Assembly (NCBI GenBank): GCA_030530185.1
Contig: JAUMVL010000028.1
Coordinates: 1-13,508, forward strand
DNA length: 13,508 nucleotides
DNA from: Clostridia bacterium
GTDB lineage: Bacteria > Bacillota > Clostridia > Christensenellales > CAG-138
Direction: 5' to 3'
The position numbers and the translations under genes are program-made. The notes beneath the pieces were generated by a model. That model did not search any database. It saw only the letters and a program-made list of their open reading frames with translations, and was not told the DNA's origin. Shown here piece by piece: positions 1-5,361 of this stretch. Position 1 is the first letter of the stretch. Each line of letters begins with the position of its first letter.

Positions 1-246
1 GAAGAAGCCCGGGGCGTCGATCAGGTTGATCTTCGTGTTCTTCCACTCCAACGGCGCAAGCGCCATGTTGATGGAGATGGAACGCTTGATTTCCTCGGGG
101 TCGAAGTCGGTTGTCGGAGCATTGTTCGGGAAACGGTCCACCAGGCCCGCATTGTAGAGCATGGCTTCGGTCAGAGTCGTCTTGCCCTCTCCGCCGTGTC
201 CAAAGATGCCGATGTTGCGAATCTCGTTCGCGGTGTAAAATTTCAT
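1..246 (-). CDS. Elongation factor G-like translational GTPase, N-terminal 82 residues (partial)
   Basis: The 5' end of a gene that leaves the window on the left; 82 codons are present of about 680-700 expected. The N-terminus shows a GTPase P-loop GHGGEGKTTL (about residues 16-25), a switch I region ending in FDPEEIKRSISIN, and a G3 motif DAPGF. The DPEEIKR/SIS pattern and the GHGG-type P-loop are typical of the second EF-G (EF-G2-like) of Clostridia rather than the main EF-G (AHIDAGKTT, RGITI). The segment between P-loop and switch I is short and lacks the usual GxVxDG stretch. The ATG at 246 is preceded by an AGGGGGAA ribosome binding site. EF-G proteins drive translocation or ribosome recycling in the cytoplasm; for the paralogue the exact role is not known. 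A ribosomal-protection protein is a less likely alternative. Confidence 0.8.
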   Translation of the reverse strand, partial: MKFYTANEIRNIGIFGHGGEGKTTLTEAMLYNAGLVDRFPNNAPTTDFDPEEIKRSISINMALAPLEWKNTKINLIDAPGFF

Positions 247-326
247 TTGTGTTCCCCCTATATGGTTTGCTTTTTCCAAATTTTTCAGATCCGCTTACAC
301 GGATTGAGCCATTATAGTCAAATCAC

Positions 327-355
327 AGTATAACAGAAAAAAATCCATCTGTAAA
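327..355 (-). promoter_or_regulatory. Sigma-A type promoter for the EF-G-like gene
   Basis: On the minus strand, TTTACA (355-350), a 17-base spacer and TATACT (332-327). Transcription would start near 320, giving a leader of about 75 bases. The leader contains a small hairpin (289-304, 5-bp stem ATCCG/CGGAT) that is not followed by a T run. A second TATAAT (316-311) lies just downstream but lacks a good -35 at proper spacing. Confidence 0.6.
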
Positions 356-398
356 CCTCCACTTTGACCAATTTTTCGTTTTTTATGAACTTTTTCGT

Positions 399-1616
399 TC
401 ACGCCGCAGCGTTTTCCGAAAGGTACGCAATCGCCTTTTGCAGCTGCAGATCGAGTTCGAGCGGGATATTCGCGGCCGCATACATCCGTGCGTTTTCCGG
501 GTTTTCGACGGTCTCGTCCGGCTCGATCCCTTCGCCCTGAATGCATACGCCGGACGGCGTATAGTACGCTTCGGTCGTGATCTTAATGTACCCGCCGGTT
601 CCGGCCACCGGGAAATACGACTGAACGATCCCCTTGCCGAACGTTCTTGTTCCGATCAGATGGGCGCGGTCGTGATCCCGCAGCGCGCCGGAGAGCAGCT
701 CGCTCGCCGACGCCGAATTCTCGTTGACGAGCAGCACCATCGGAAACACGTACCCCTCCTGCTCGGTCTTGTAATCCTTCTGCCGATCGGTCCGCGAGCG
801 CAAAGAGGTGATGACAAGGCCTTTGGGCAGGAAAAGATCGGCAATGTCGCATACGTCGTACAGCGATCCGCCCGGGTTGTCGCGCACATCGAAGATCAAC
901 GACTGCATCCCCTGCTCGCGCAGCGCCTCGATCGCCTCCTTGACCTCCGTTACACAGTCTCCGCGGAACCCGTTCAGATGCAGGTATCCGATCGAATCGG
1001 TCTGCATCCGATACGTCACGGTCGGCGCATAGATCTCGCGCGCGGTCACGGTAAACGAAAGCTCCGTTCCGTCCCGCAGAACGAGCATCTCGTTTCGTCC
1101 GCCGTCCTCGGCATGCATGGCATTCAAAAAGGTTCCGAGGTCCAGCCCGTCGGCTTTGACGCCGTTCAGCTCCGTCACACGATCTCCGCTCAAAAGTCCC
1201 GCCTCCTCGGCAGGCGTCCCGGGATAAACCTGGATGATCTCGAACTGCCCGACATCCCGCTGCTGGAGCACGATGCCGATCCCGGTGTAGTAGCCCGAAT
1301 TGCTCTTGGTCAGCTCGGCATACTCCTCGGCCGAATAATACTGCGAATACGTATCGTTCAGCGATTTCGTCATGCCGGCGATCGCACCGTCCACAAGCGT
1401 ATCGGATTCCTTTTCATAAAAATAGAAATTCGACCGAATGATCTCCATCGCTTCGCGCAGGATCGTCGTCTCTTCTTTCCCCGAAAAGAGCAGAACCGCA
1501 ACGGTCACGACTGCGGTCAGCAGAATTGACAAACCCCATACGACGCCGAGCAGCACACGATTGAGCCGCTTGGGCTGTTTCTTTTCCGAAACGGAATTGG
1601 ATTGTAACGTTTCCAT
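399..1616 (-). CDS. S41 family carboxyl-terminal processing protease (CtpA-like)
   Basis: A 405-residue membrane-anchored serine protease, normal in length for the Gram-positive CtpA/CtpB family. Residues 1-20 are a basic cytoplasmic tail, 21-45 one membrane segment, about 100-190 a PDZ domain (GIGIVLQQ, PGTPAEEAGLLSGD), and about 200-370 the S41 catalytic core. The core has the DNPGGSLYD motif (246-254), the nucleophile in ENSASASE (S303 by spacing), the general base K328 in FGKG, and Q332. The 25-residue Ser-Lys spacing and the Gln at +4 match known Ser/Lys CTPs. The catalytic domain should face outside and trim the C-termini of exported or membrane proteins; the substrate is unknown. The ATG at 1616 follows AAGGTGG. 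A terminator-like hairpin lies just before this ribosome binding site, and no promoter of its own is visible. No terminator is seen after the stop. Confidence 0.92.
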   Translation of the reverse strand: METLQSNSVSEKKQPKRLNRVLLGVVWGLSILLTAVVTVAVLLFSGKEETTILREAMEIIRSNFYFYEKESDTLVDGAIAGMTKSLNDTYSQYYSAEEYAELTKSNSGYYTGIGIVLQQRDVGQFEIIQVYPGTPAEEAGLLSGDRVTELNGVKADGLDLGTFLNAMHAEDGGRNEMLVLRDGTELSFTVTAREIYAPTVTYRMQTDSIGYLHLNGFRGDCVTEVKEAIEALREQGMQSLIFDVRDNPGGSLYDVCDIADLFLPKGLVITSLRSRTDRQKDYKTEQEGYVFPMVLLVNENSASASELLSGALRDHDRAHLIGTRTFGKGIVQSYFPVAGTGGYIKITTEAYYTPSGVCIQGEGIEPDETVENPENARMYAAANIPLELDLQLQKAIAYLSENAAA

Positions 1617-1631
1617 AAAACCACCTTACGG

Positions 1632-1657
1632 AAAAAGAGCGCTGCTCGGCGCTCTTT
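1632..1657 (-). terminator. Intrinsic terminator-like hairpin between the P-loop NTPase and the protease
   Basis: A perfect 9-bp stem, AAAGAGCGC (1634-1642) pairing with GCGCTCTTT (1649-1657), with a 6-base loop. Read on the minus strand it ends in a run of five T (1636-1632). It sits after the stop of the 1683-2093 gene and only a few bases before the ribosome binding site of the next gene, so it may end most transcripts or act as an attenuator. Confidence 0.6.
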
Positions 1658-1682
1658 CGATTGCGGGAAAAGAACGGATTCC

Positions 1683-2093
1683 TCAGAGCGCGTACTGCTG
1701 CAAAAACGCCGGGAGCGTTTCTTTGGCGCCGCTGACGGAAAGCGTCAGACGAATGTTGTGCTGTTTGGTAAACGATTCGAGCTCGTGGAACAGCTCCTCC
1801 AGCGTCGCAAGATCATGCCGCACCAGATTCAAAAACCCGTCGACGAATACATATTCCAAATCGTGGTCGGATGCCGCTACACCGCAAAGAAAGCCATAGA
1901 AGGTTTTAGGGCCCGTAATCCCGTACTCCACCGCATTGATAAAACGGATTGCCAGATTCAGATCGAACATATAGCGATCGTCGTCATCAATAAACACAAC
2001 GCTGCCGCTTGCCTCTTTGGCAGCACGATTGGCAAGGTCCAGAATTTTCTTTGTTTTGCCGGTTCCTTTTTCCCCGAAAATGATTTGTATCAC
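1683..2093 (-). CDS. Small P-loop NTPase of unknown function
   Basis: A 136-residue cytoplasmic protein. The N-terminus carries a clear Walker A motif GEKGTGKT (residues 7-14) right after a beta strand, and a Walker B-like strand YVFVDGF (81-87); VVFIDDDD (32-39) is another hydrophobic strand ending in acids. There is no signal peptide or membrane segment. The protein is too short for a full AAA+ or ABC ATPase and resembles a minimal nucleotide-binding core; I do not recognise a characterised family. The start is GTG at 2093: it follows AGGAGG at good spacing and lies downstream of a near-perfect promoter, and no ATG fits better. It is divergent from mraY and reads toward the ctpA-like gene. 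Confidence 0.8.
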   Translation of the reverse strand: MIQIIFGEKGTGKTKKILDLANRAAKEASGSVVFIDDDDRYMFDLNLAIRFINAVEYGITGPKTFYGFLCGVAASDHDLEYVFVDGFLNLVRHDLATLEELFHELESFTKQHNIRLTLSVSGAKETLPAFLQQYAL

Positions 2094-2123
2094 GTCTACA
2101 CCTCCTGTTTCCTGTGTGCTTAT

Positions 2124-2152
2124 ATTATACCCTGCTTTTTCCGATCTTTCAA
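2124..2152 (-). promoter_or_regulatory. Strong sigma-A promoter for the P-loop NTPase gene
   Basis: On the minus strand, TTGAAA (2152-2147), a spacer of exactly 17 bases and the consensus TATAAT (2129-2124). The start of transcription would be near 2117, about 24 bases before the GTG start. Confidence 0.85.
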
Positions 2153-2278
2153 GCCCTCCGGCAACTTTTCCACAAGTCGTTCACAGTTGACCGTTCCCCC
2201 TTCCGGCAGAAAAAAGCACGAATCCCCTATTGAAACGCGGGACAAATCATACTATAATGAACGCACGAAGATCGGAAA
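2138..2278. repeat. 11-base inverted repeat flanking the divergent promoters
   Basis: The 11-mer AAGATCGGAAA occurs on the plus strand at 2268-2278, just before the mraY ribosome binding site, and on the minus strand at 2148-2138, at the -35/spacer of the opposite promoter. The copies are exact and lie about 120 bases apart. They could be sites for a shared regulator or a chance repeat. Confidence 0.45.
2230..2258 (+). promoter_or_regulatory. Strong sigma-A promoter for the mraY-like gene
   Basis: TTGAAA (2230-2235), a 17-base spacer and TATAAT (2253-2258). Transcription would start near 2265, about 27 bases before the ATG at 2292. The core hexamers and spacer are identical to those of the divergent promoter. 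Confidence 0.85.
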
Positions 2279-2291
2279 GGATCGAATCAAT

Positions 2292-3248
2292 ATGTTCAAT
2301 CAATTTCTCTTGCCGCTTATGGAACAACCGCACCTGTTCGGCGCATACGCGCTGATTGCCTTTTTGCTGACGACGATCCTCCTCCATGCGGATCTGCCGT
2401 TTCTCCCGCGCGATCAGGGCCGGCAGTACGCCGTGAACGGAGAGCTCTCCAAGGGCAAGGTGCGCGGCGTCGGCCTCGTGATGCTGATCTGCTTTCTGAC
2501 ATGCGCCGTGCTGTTCATCCCGTTCAGCCTCGAATTCATGTTCTACGCGCTGATCCTGCTTGCGGAAATGTTTTCCGGCTACCTCGACGACGCTTCAAAA
2601 ATCCCGTGGTCGGATTACAAAAAAGGTGCGATCGACCTGATCGTTTCGGTTCTGACCGCCGTGATCTTTCTGCTGCATGACAGCCCCGTGATCTGGTTCG
2701 GCGCCCATGCGGTCACGCTGCATCCGGTCGTGTACGGCATCTTGGCGACCGTGCTCGTATGGATGAGCATCAATGCGGTCAACTGCTCCGACGGCGTGGA
2801 CGGGCTCTCCGGCTCGGTGGGACTTGTGTCGATGCTCAGCTTCCTGGTCATCTATCCGGACGAGCTGACGCCGGAATACCACGGCTACATCCTGCTGTTC
2901 GCCGCCGTGATCGTTTCGTACCTGCTGTTCAACGCGAACCCGAGCAAGGTGCTGATGGGAGACGCCGGTTCGCGCCCGCTCGGCGTGCTGCTCGCAGTGC
3001 TTGCGATGAAGTCGCATCATCCGTTTGCGTATCTGCTCCTGTGCGCCGTGTTCCTTCTCGACGGCATTACGGGCCTTGTCAAAATCTTCTTAAAGCGTTT
3101 CTTCCATATCAGCATTCTGAAGAACACCCGTACCCCGCTGCACGACGAAATGCGGAAAAACCGCGGCTGGTCCGATACGCAGGTCGTCATCCGTTTTGCG
3201 ATCATGCAGGTAATCTGCTCGCTGCTCTGGTATGTAACCGCACTGTAA
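2292..3248 (+). CDS. mraY: MraY-like phospho-N-acetylmuramoyl-pentapeptide transferase (glycosyltransferase family 4)
   Basis: A polytopic membrane enzyme of 318 residues with nine or ten hydrophobic segments. Family members transfer a sugar-phosphate from a UDP-sugar to undecaprenyl phosphate; MraY makes lipid I for peptidoglycan. Visible motifs are the Mg-binding pair in GYLDDASK (D99, D100), NAVNCSDGVDGLSG (161-174, matching the NAVNLTDGLDGLA signature) and NPSKVLMGDAGS (216-227, with D224). The C-terminal cytoplasmic motif is PLHDEMRKN (282-290) followed by GWSDTQVVIRF, where classical MraY has three consecutive histidines; only H284 remains. The ATG at 2292 is chosen because it lies just downstream of the promoter and after GAAAGGA; a longer upstream frame would run through the opposite gene. 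The gene stands alone, not in a dcw cluster, so it may be a paralogue or act on another UDP-sugar. Confidence 0.85.
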   Translation: MFNQFLLPLMEQPHLFGAYALIAFLLTTILLHADLPFLPRDQGRQYAVNGELSKGKVRGVGLVMLICFLTCAVLFIPFSLEFMFYALILLAEMFSGYLDDASKIPWSDYKKGAIDLIVSVLTAVIFLLHDSPVIWFGAHAVTLHPVVYGILATVLVWMSINAVNCSDGVDGLSGSVGLVSMLSFLVIYPDELTPEYHGYILLFAAVIVSYLLFNANPSKVLMGDAGSRPLGVLLAVLAMKSHHPFAYLLLCAVFLLDGITGLVKIFLKRFFHISILKNTRTPLHDEMRKNRGWSDTQVVIRFAIMQVICSLLWYVTAL

Positions 3249-3259
3249 CAAAGCATACA

Positions 3260-3302
3260 AAATCCCGTCCGGCGCCAAACAGGAACGGACGGGATTTTTT
3301 TC
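3260..3302 (+). terminator. Intrinsic terminator after mraY
   Basis: A perfect 11-bp stem (3260-3270 with 3287-3297, ending GGACGGGATTT), a 16-base loop and a T run to 3301. It starts 12 bases after the mraY stop. It lies between convergent genes; read the other way it has only four T, so it may work weakly for the CHAP gene too. Confidence 0.9.
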
Positions 3303-3308
3303 GGATTT

Positions 3309-4184
3309 TTATGGCCGGAACCGGTCCGGAAAGTTCGCTTTTGCGTAATTCGATCCGGCTGCGCCGATGAACGTGAGCACATCCCAGCTCGGCGCGGAGT
3401 ACGTGTAGCCGCCGTTCGCGTACGAATCGCAGCGCGTCGTACTGCGCTCGGGCATTGCGGGACCGACTTCATAGACGCCGTAGCCCGCCACATCGTCGAA
3501 CGTGCGGATCATGCGCTGCACCGAGTTCGTGGAAGCTTCGGAGGAATACACATTGCCCTCGATCGTAATCAGCCGCGCCGGTGCAAACGTCGTCGCCGGA
3601 ACGACCATCTCCACGATGCCGCAATGCGATACGATGTCCGGCTTGGCGTTGAGATTGTAAAACACGATGTCGCCGGTCTTGGGGATATAAGTGTTCCAAT
3701 CGCGCCAAAGCCCCGCTTTTTTGAGCAGCAGCTCGTGCCGCATGCAGGACTGTTCGCGCGGATAATCGTCCTTGCCCGCATAGTGCAGGCAGAAGGACAC
3801 GAACATATCACACCAGTAGCCGTACGTTCGGCCGAACCACTCGCCGTAACGCGTATAGCCCTTGAGTCCGTCCTGCCGGTGGAAGATCGTATCGGTCCGG
3901 CTTTCCCGGTACCCGATCTGGGACCGAGCGATCGTGATCAGATCCTTTCGGAAATCCCCGGTCATCGGAAGAAACCGCCACGTTGCGTACCAGTAGTTCA
4001 GCCGTTCGTGATCCTTAGGCAGATCCCGCTTTTTGGGGCCCACGGTCAGCGACTCGAGATAGGAAACCTCGAAACCGGCAGGCGGTTCCGGAAGAACGGT
4101 ATCCGATTGTGATTCCGCCGCCGCAGAGCCCGGGCACAAAAGCATCAGGACGGATGCGGCAATGGCAAGAAGTTGTTTGCGCAT
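3309..4184 (-). CDS. Secreted CHAP-domain protein (putative peptidoglycan amidase/endopeptidase)
   Basis: A 291-residue exported protein. Residues 1-23 form a signal peptide (basic RK, hydrophobic core, SAAA-ES cleavage site). A linker of about 50 residues follows, then a CHAP-type cysteine peptidase fold at about 80-240. The catalytic Cys is C125 in YWCDMFVSFC, the His is H187 in VSHCGIVE, and the polar third residue is probably E209 in TIEGN. CHAP enzymes cut peptide or amide bonds in peptidoglycan. No SH3b, LysM, choline-binding or sortase motif is visible, so wall targeting is not explained. The last 50 residues (after the CHAP core) are rich in Tyr/Ser/Gly and not recognised. The ATG at 4184 has GAGG upstream and its own strong promoter. 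It is convergent with mraY. The physiological role (division, turnover or defence) cannot be told. Confidence 0.85.
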   Translation of the reverse strand: MRKQLLAIAASVLMLLCPGSAAAESQSDTVLPEPPAGFEVSYLESLTVGPKKRDLPKDHERLNYWYATWRFLPMTGDFRKDLITIARSQIGYRESRTDTIFHRQDGLKGYTRYGEWFGRTYGYWCDMFVSFCLHYAGKDDYPREQSCMRHELLLKKAGLWRDWNTYIPKTGDIVFYNLNAKPDIVSHCGIVEMVVPATTFAPARLITIEGNVYSSEASTNSVQRMIRTFDDVAGYGVYEVGPAMPERSTTRCDSYANGGYTYSAPSWDVLTFIGAAGSNYAKANFPDRFRP

Positions 4185-4228
4185 AGCAGCCTCACAAAAA
4201 CAAGAGAAAATGATCCTTCATTTCTTAC

Positions 4229-4257
4229 ACTATATCAAACGAAAAAACGGCTGTCAA
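4229..4257 (-). promoter_or_regulatory. Sigma-A promoter for the CHAP-domain gene
   Basis: On the minus strand, the consensus TTGACA (4257-4252), a 17-base spacer and TATAGT (4234-4229). Transcription would begin near 4222, about 38 bases before the ATG. Confidence 0.85.
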
Positions 4258-4283
4258 TCCCCGATCCCGGCCGTTTCGGGTAC

Positions 4284-4308
4284 AAAAAAACCGCTCAAAC
4301 GAGCGGTT
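4284..4308 (-). terminator. Intrinsic terminator of the tRNA unit
   Basis: An 8-bp perfect stem AACCGCTC/GAGCGGTT (4308-4301 with 4296-4289), a 4-base loop and, on the minus strand, a run of seven T (4290-4284). It lies directly after the CCA end of tRNA-Gln. Confidence 0.9.
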
Positions 4309-4310
4309 CT

Positions 4311-4384
4311 TGGCTGCCGAACTAGGATTCGAACCTAGACAATACGAGTCAGAGTCGTAGGTGCTACCATTACACAATTCGGCA
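4311..4384 (-). tRNA. tRNA-Gln (anticodon CUG)
   Basis: A 74-base cloverleaf with the CCA end encoded. The acceptor stem TGCCGAA/TTCGGCA has the U1-A72 pair common in tRNA-Gln, and the discriminator is G73. The D arm is GTGT/GCAC, the anticodon stem TACGA/TCGTA with loop CTCTGAC, which places CTG at 34-36 (reads CAG), and the T arm is CTAGG/CCTAG with loop TTCGAAT. The variable loop is four bases. It is the last member of the stable-RNA unit and is followed by a terminator. Confidence 0.95.
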
Positions 4385-4396
4385 TTATCCCGAGTA

Positions 4397-4575
4397 AAAT
4401 CCCGCCGTGCCGTCCGCTTTCGGGTGATAATACCCGCCACTCGGCAGGTGGGTACACTGCGGAGCCCGCAATCTTCCCGTCGAAGCGGGCTTGATTTTAG
4501 GTCGACCGACGCGTGCTTTCCCGTAATCACTCTGTGGGTTTATCACAATAAAACGTAACGCACACCGCAGGATTT
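4397..4575 (-). ncRNA. Candidate structured noncoding RNA between two tRNA genes
   Basis: The 197-base spacer between tRNA-Val and tRNA-Gln has no supported coding frame but can fold, on the minus strand, into a long rod. Paired segments are 4575-4567 with 4405-4397 (9 bp), 4565-4562 with 4410-4407, 4560-4558 with 4413-4411, 4546-4540 with 4430-4424 (7 bp) and 4539-4536 with 4435-4432, plus a 7-bp hairpin AGCCCGC/GCGGGCT at 4491-4485 and 4469-4463. An internal loop of about 11 by 10 bases separates the outer and inner helices. Size and shape are like 6S RNA, but I did not recognise its sequence. It would be made from the tRNA promoter and released when the tRNAs are processed. The alternative is a merely structured GC-rich spacer. 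Confidence 0.5.
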
Positions 4576-4581
4576 CCGTTC

Positions 4582-4658
4582 TGGTGGGGTTAGTTGGGCT
4601 CGAACCAATGACCTCCACGATGTCAACGTGGCGCTCTAACCAACTGAGCTATAACCCC
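4582..4658 (-). tRNA. tRNA-Val (anticodon GAC)
   Basis: A 77-base cloverleaf with the CCA end encoded. The acceptor stem is GGGGTTA/TAACCCC with A73; the D arm GCTC/GAGC; the anticodon stem CCACG/CGTGG with loop TTGACAT, which places GAC at 34-36 (reads GUC, also GUU); and the T arm ATTGG/CCAAC with loop TTCGAGC. The outermost T-stem pair (49-65) is an A-C mismatch. It is the first gene of the unit, seven bases downstream of the predicted transcription start. Confidence 0.95.
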
Positions 4659-4671
4659 AAGCGCGTATTTT

Positions 4672-4699
4672 ATTATACACAACTTTATCCAAAATGCAA
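4672..4699 (-). promoter_or_regulatory. Promoter of the tRNA-Val / RNA / tRNA-Gln unit
   Basis: On the minus strand, TTGCAT (4699-4694), a 16-base spacer and the consensus TATAAT (4677-4672). The -35 overlaps the short region after the stop of the membrane-protein gene. Confidence 0.75.
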
Positions 4700-4714
4700 G
4701 TCTTTTTTTCAAAT

Positions 4715-5305
4715 TTACGAATTTTCTTTCCGTCCGAGCGGTAAAACACGCGGCAGGATCGGCCGAAAGCGGCGAAAAAATTCCTTCGCCTCGATCAGCA
4801 GCGAAACCGCAAACAGCCCGAACAGCGTTGCCGACGTGCCCGCCTCCGTCCCGATATGCAGCACGCTGTATCCGAACAGAAACTGATCCATCAACGTCAC
4901 GCAAAACGTGCTGACATACGGCGACAGCGCCAAAAGCAGTGCGCGCTCGGAATCGGATTGCCTGACAAGCGCAGCAAATGCGACGGCGGGCAGGATCATC
5001 CATACGCCCGGTTCCGCCGTCGGGAACCGGTCAATCAGCCGCCAGCCCACGATTCCGGTCAAAACGGCATACAGCACGGTGCGGATCGGATGCGCGGTCT
5101 GCTCGGTCACCAGCAGATACAGCAGCAGCGCATTTTCCGCCGCATACAGCGCAACGCGATCCTCCCGAACGGTCGGAAACGCAAGCAGCGCCGCAAGAAC
5201 AAGCAGCGCTATTGCCCAGCGAACCTTCGTGCGTCTGTCCCTGCGGTCCCATCCGCCGAGGAGCAGCAACAGATGCATCGCAATCAAAACCATCGAAAAA
5301 TACAA
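4715..5305 (-). CDS. Small integral membrane protein of unknown function
   Basis: A 196-residue protein that is mostly hydrophobic, with about six predicted membrane segments separated by short charged loops (for example near residues 1-18, 28-45, 52-68, 76-90, 101-115 and 120-165) and a basic C-terminal tail (FRRFRPILPR...GRKENS). I do not recognise the family and see no transporter or enzyme motif. The start is TTG at 5305, supported by an AAAGGGTG ribosome binding site seven bases upstream; the first ATG (5293) would be too far from it. It begins 56 bases after the guanine deaminase stop, with no promoter or terminator visible between them, so it is probably co-transcribed with the purine genes. 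A role in purine uptake or sensing would be a guess. No terminator is seen after it. Confidence 0.75.
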   Translation of the reverse strand: MYFSMVLIAMHLLLLLGGWDRRDRRTKVRWAIALLVLAALLAFPTVREDRVALYAAENALLLYLLVTEQTAHPIRTVLYAVLTGIVGWRLIDRFPTAEPGVWMILPAVAFAALVRQSDSERALLLALSPYVSTFCVTLMDQFLFGYSVLHIGTEAGTSATLFGLFAVSLLIEAKEFFRRFRPILPRVLPLGRKENS

Positions 5306-5361
5306 CGTATCACACCCTTTCCGTTTCGGTTAGGATGTGAAAATCGCCTGCGGATTATGAC

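Noticed and set aside
1758..2291. A long in-frame N-terminal extension of the mraY-like gene.
   Set aside because: It runs through the opposite P-loop gene and both promoters; MraY homology begins at the ATG at 2292, just after a promoter and ribosome binding site.
4361..4558. A 65-codon plus-strand frame in the tRNA region.
   Set aside because: It overlaps tRNA-Gln, has no ribosome binding site, and its composition is explained by the RNA structure on the other strand.
4385..4581. A definite 6S RNA, RNase P RNA or tmRNA call for the tRNA spacer.
   Set aside because: No RNase P or tmRNA signature is present, and the 6S resemblance rests only on length and rod shape, so it is reported only as a candidate RNA.
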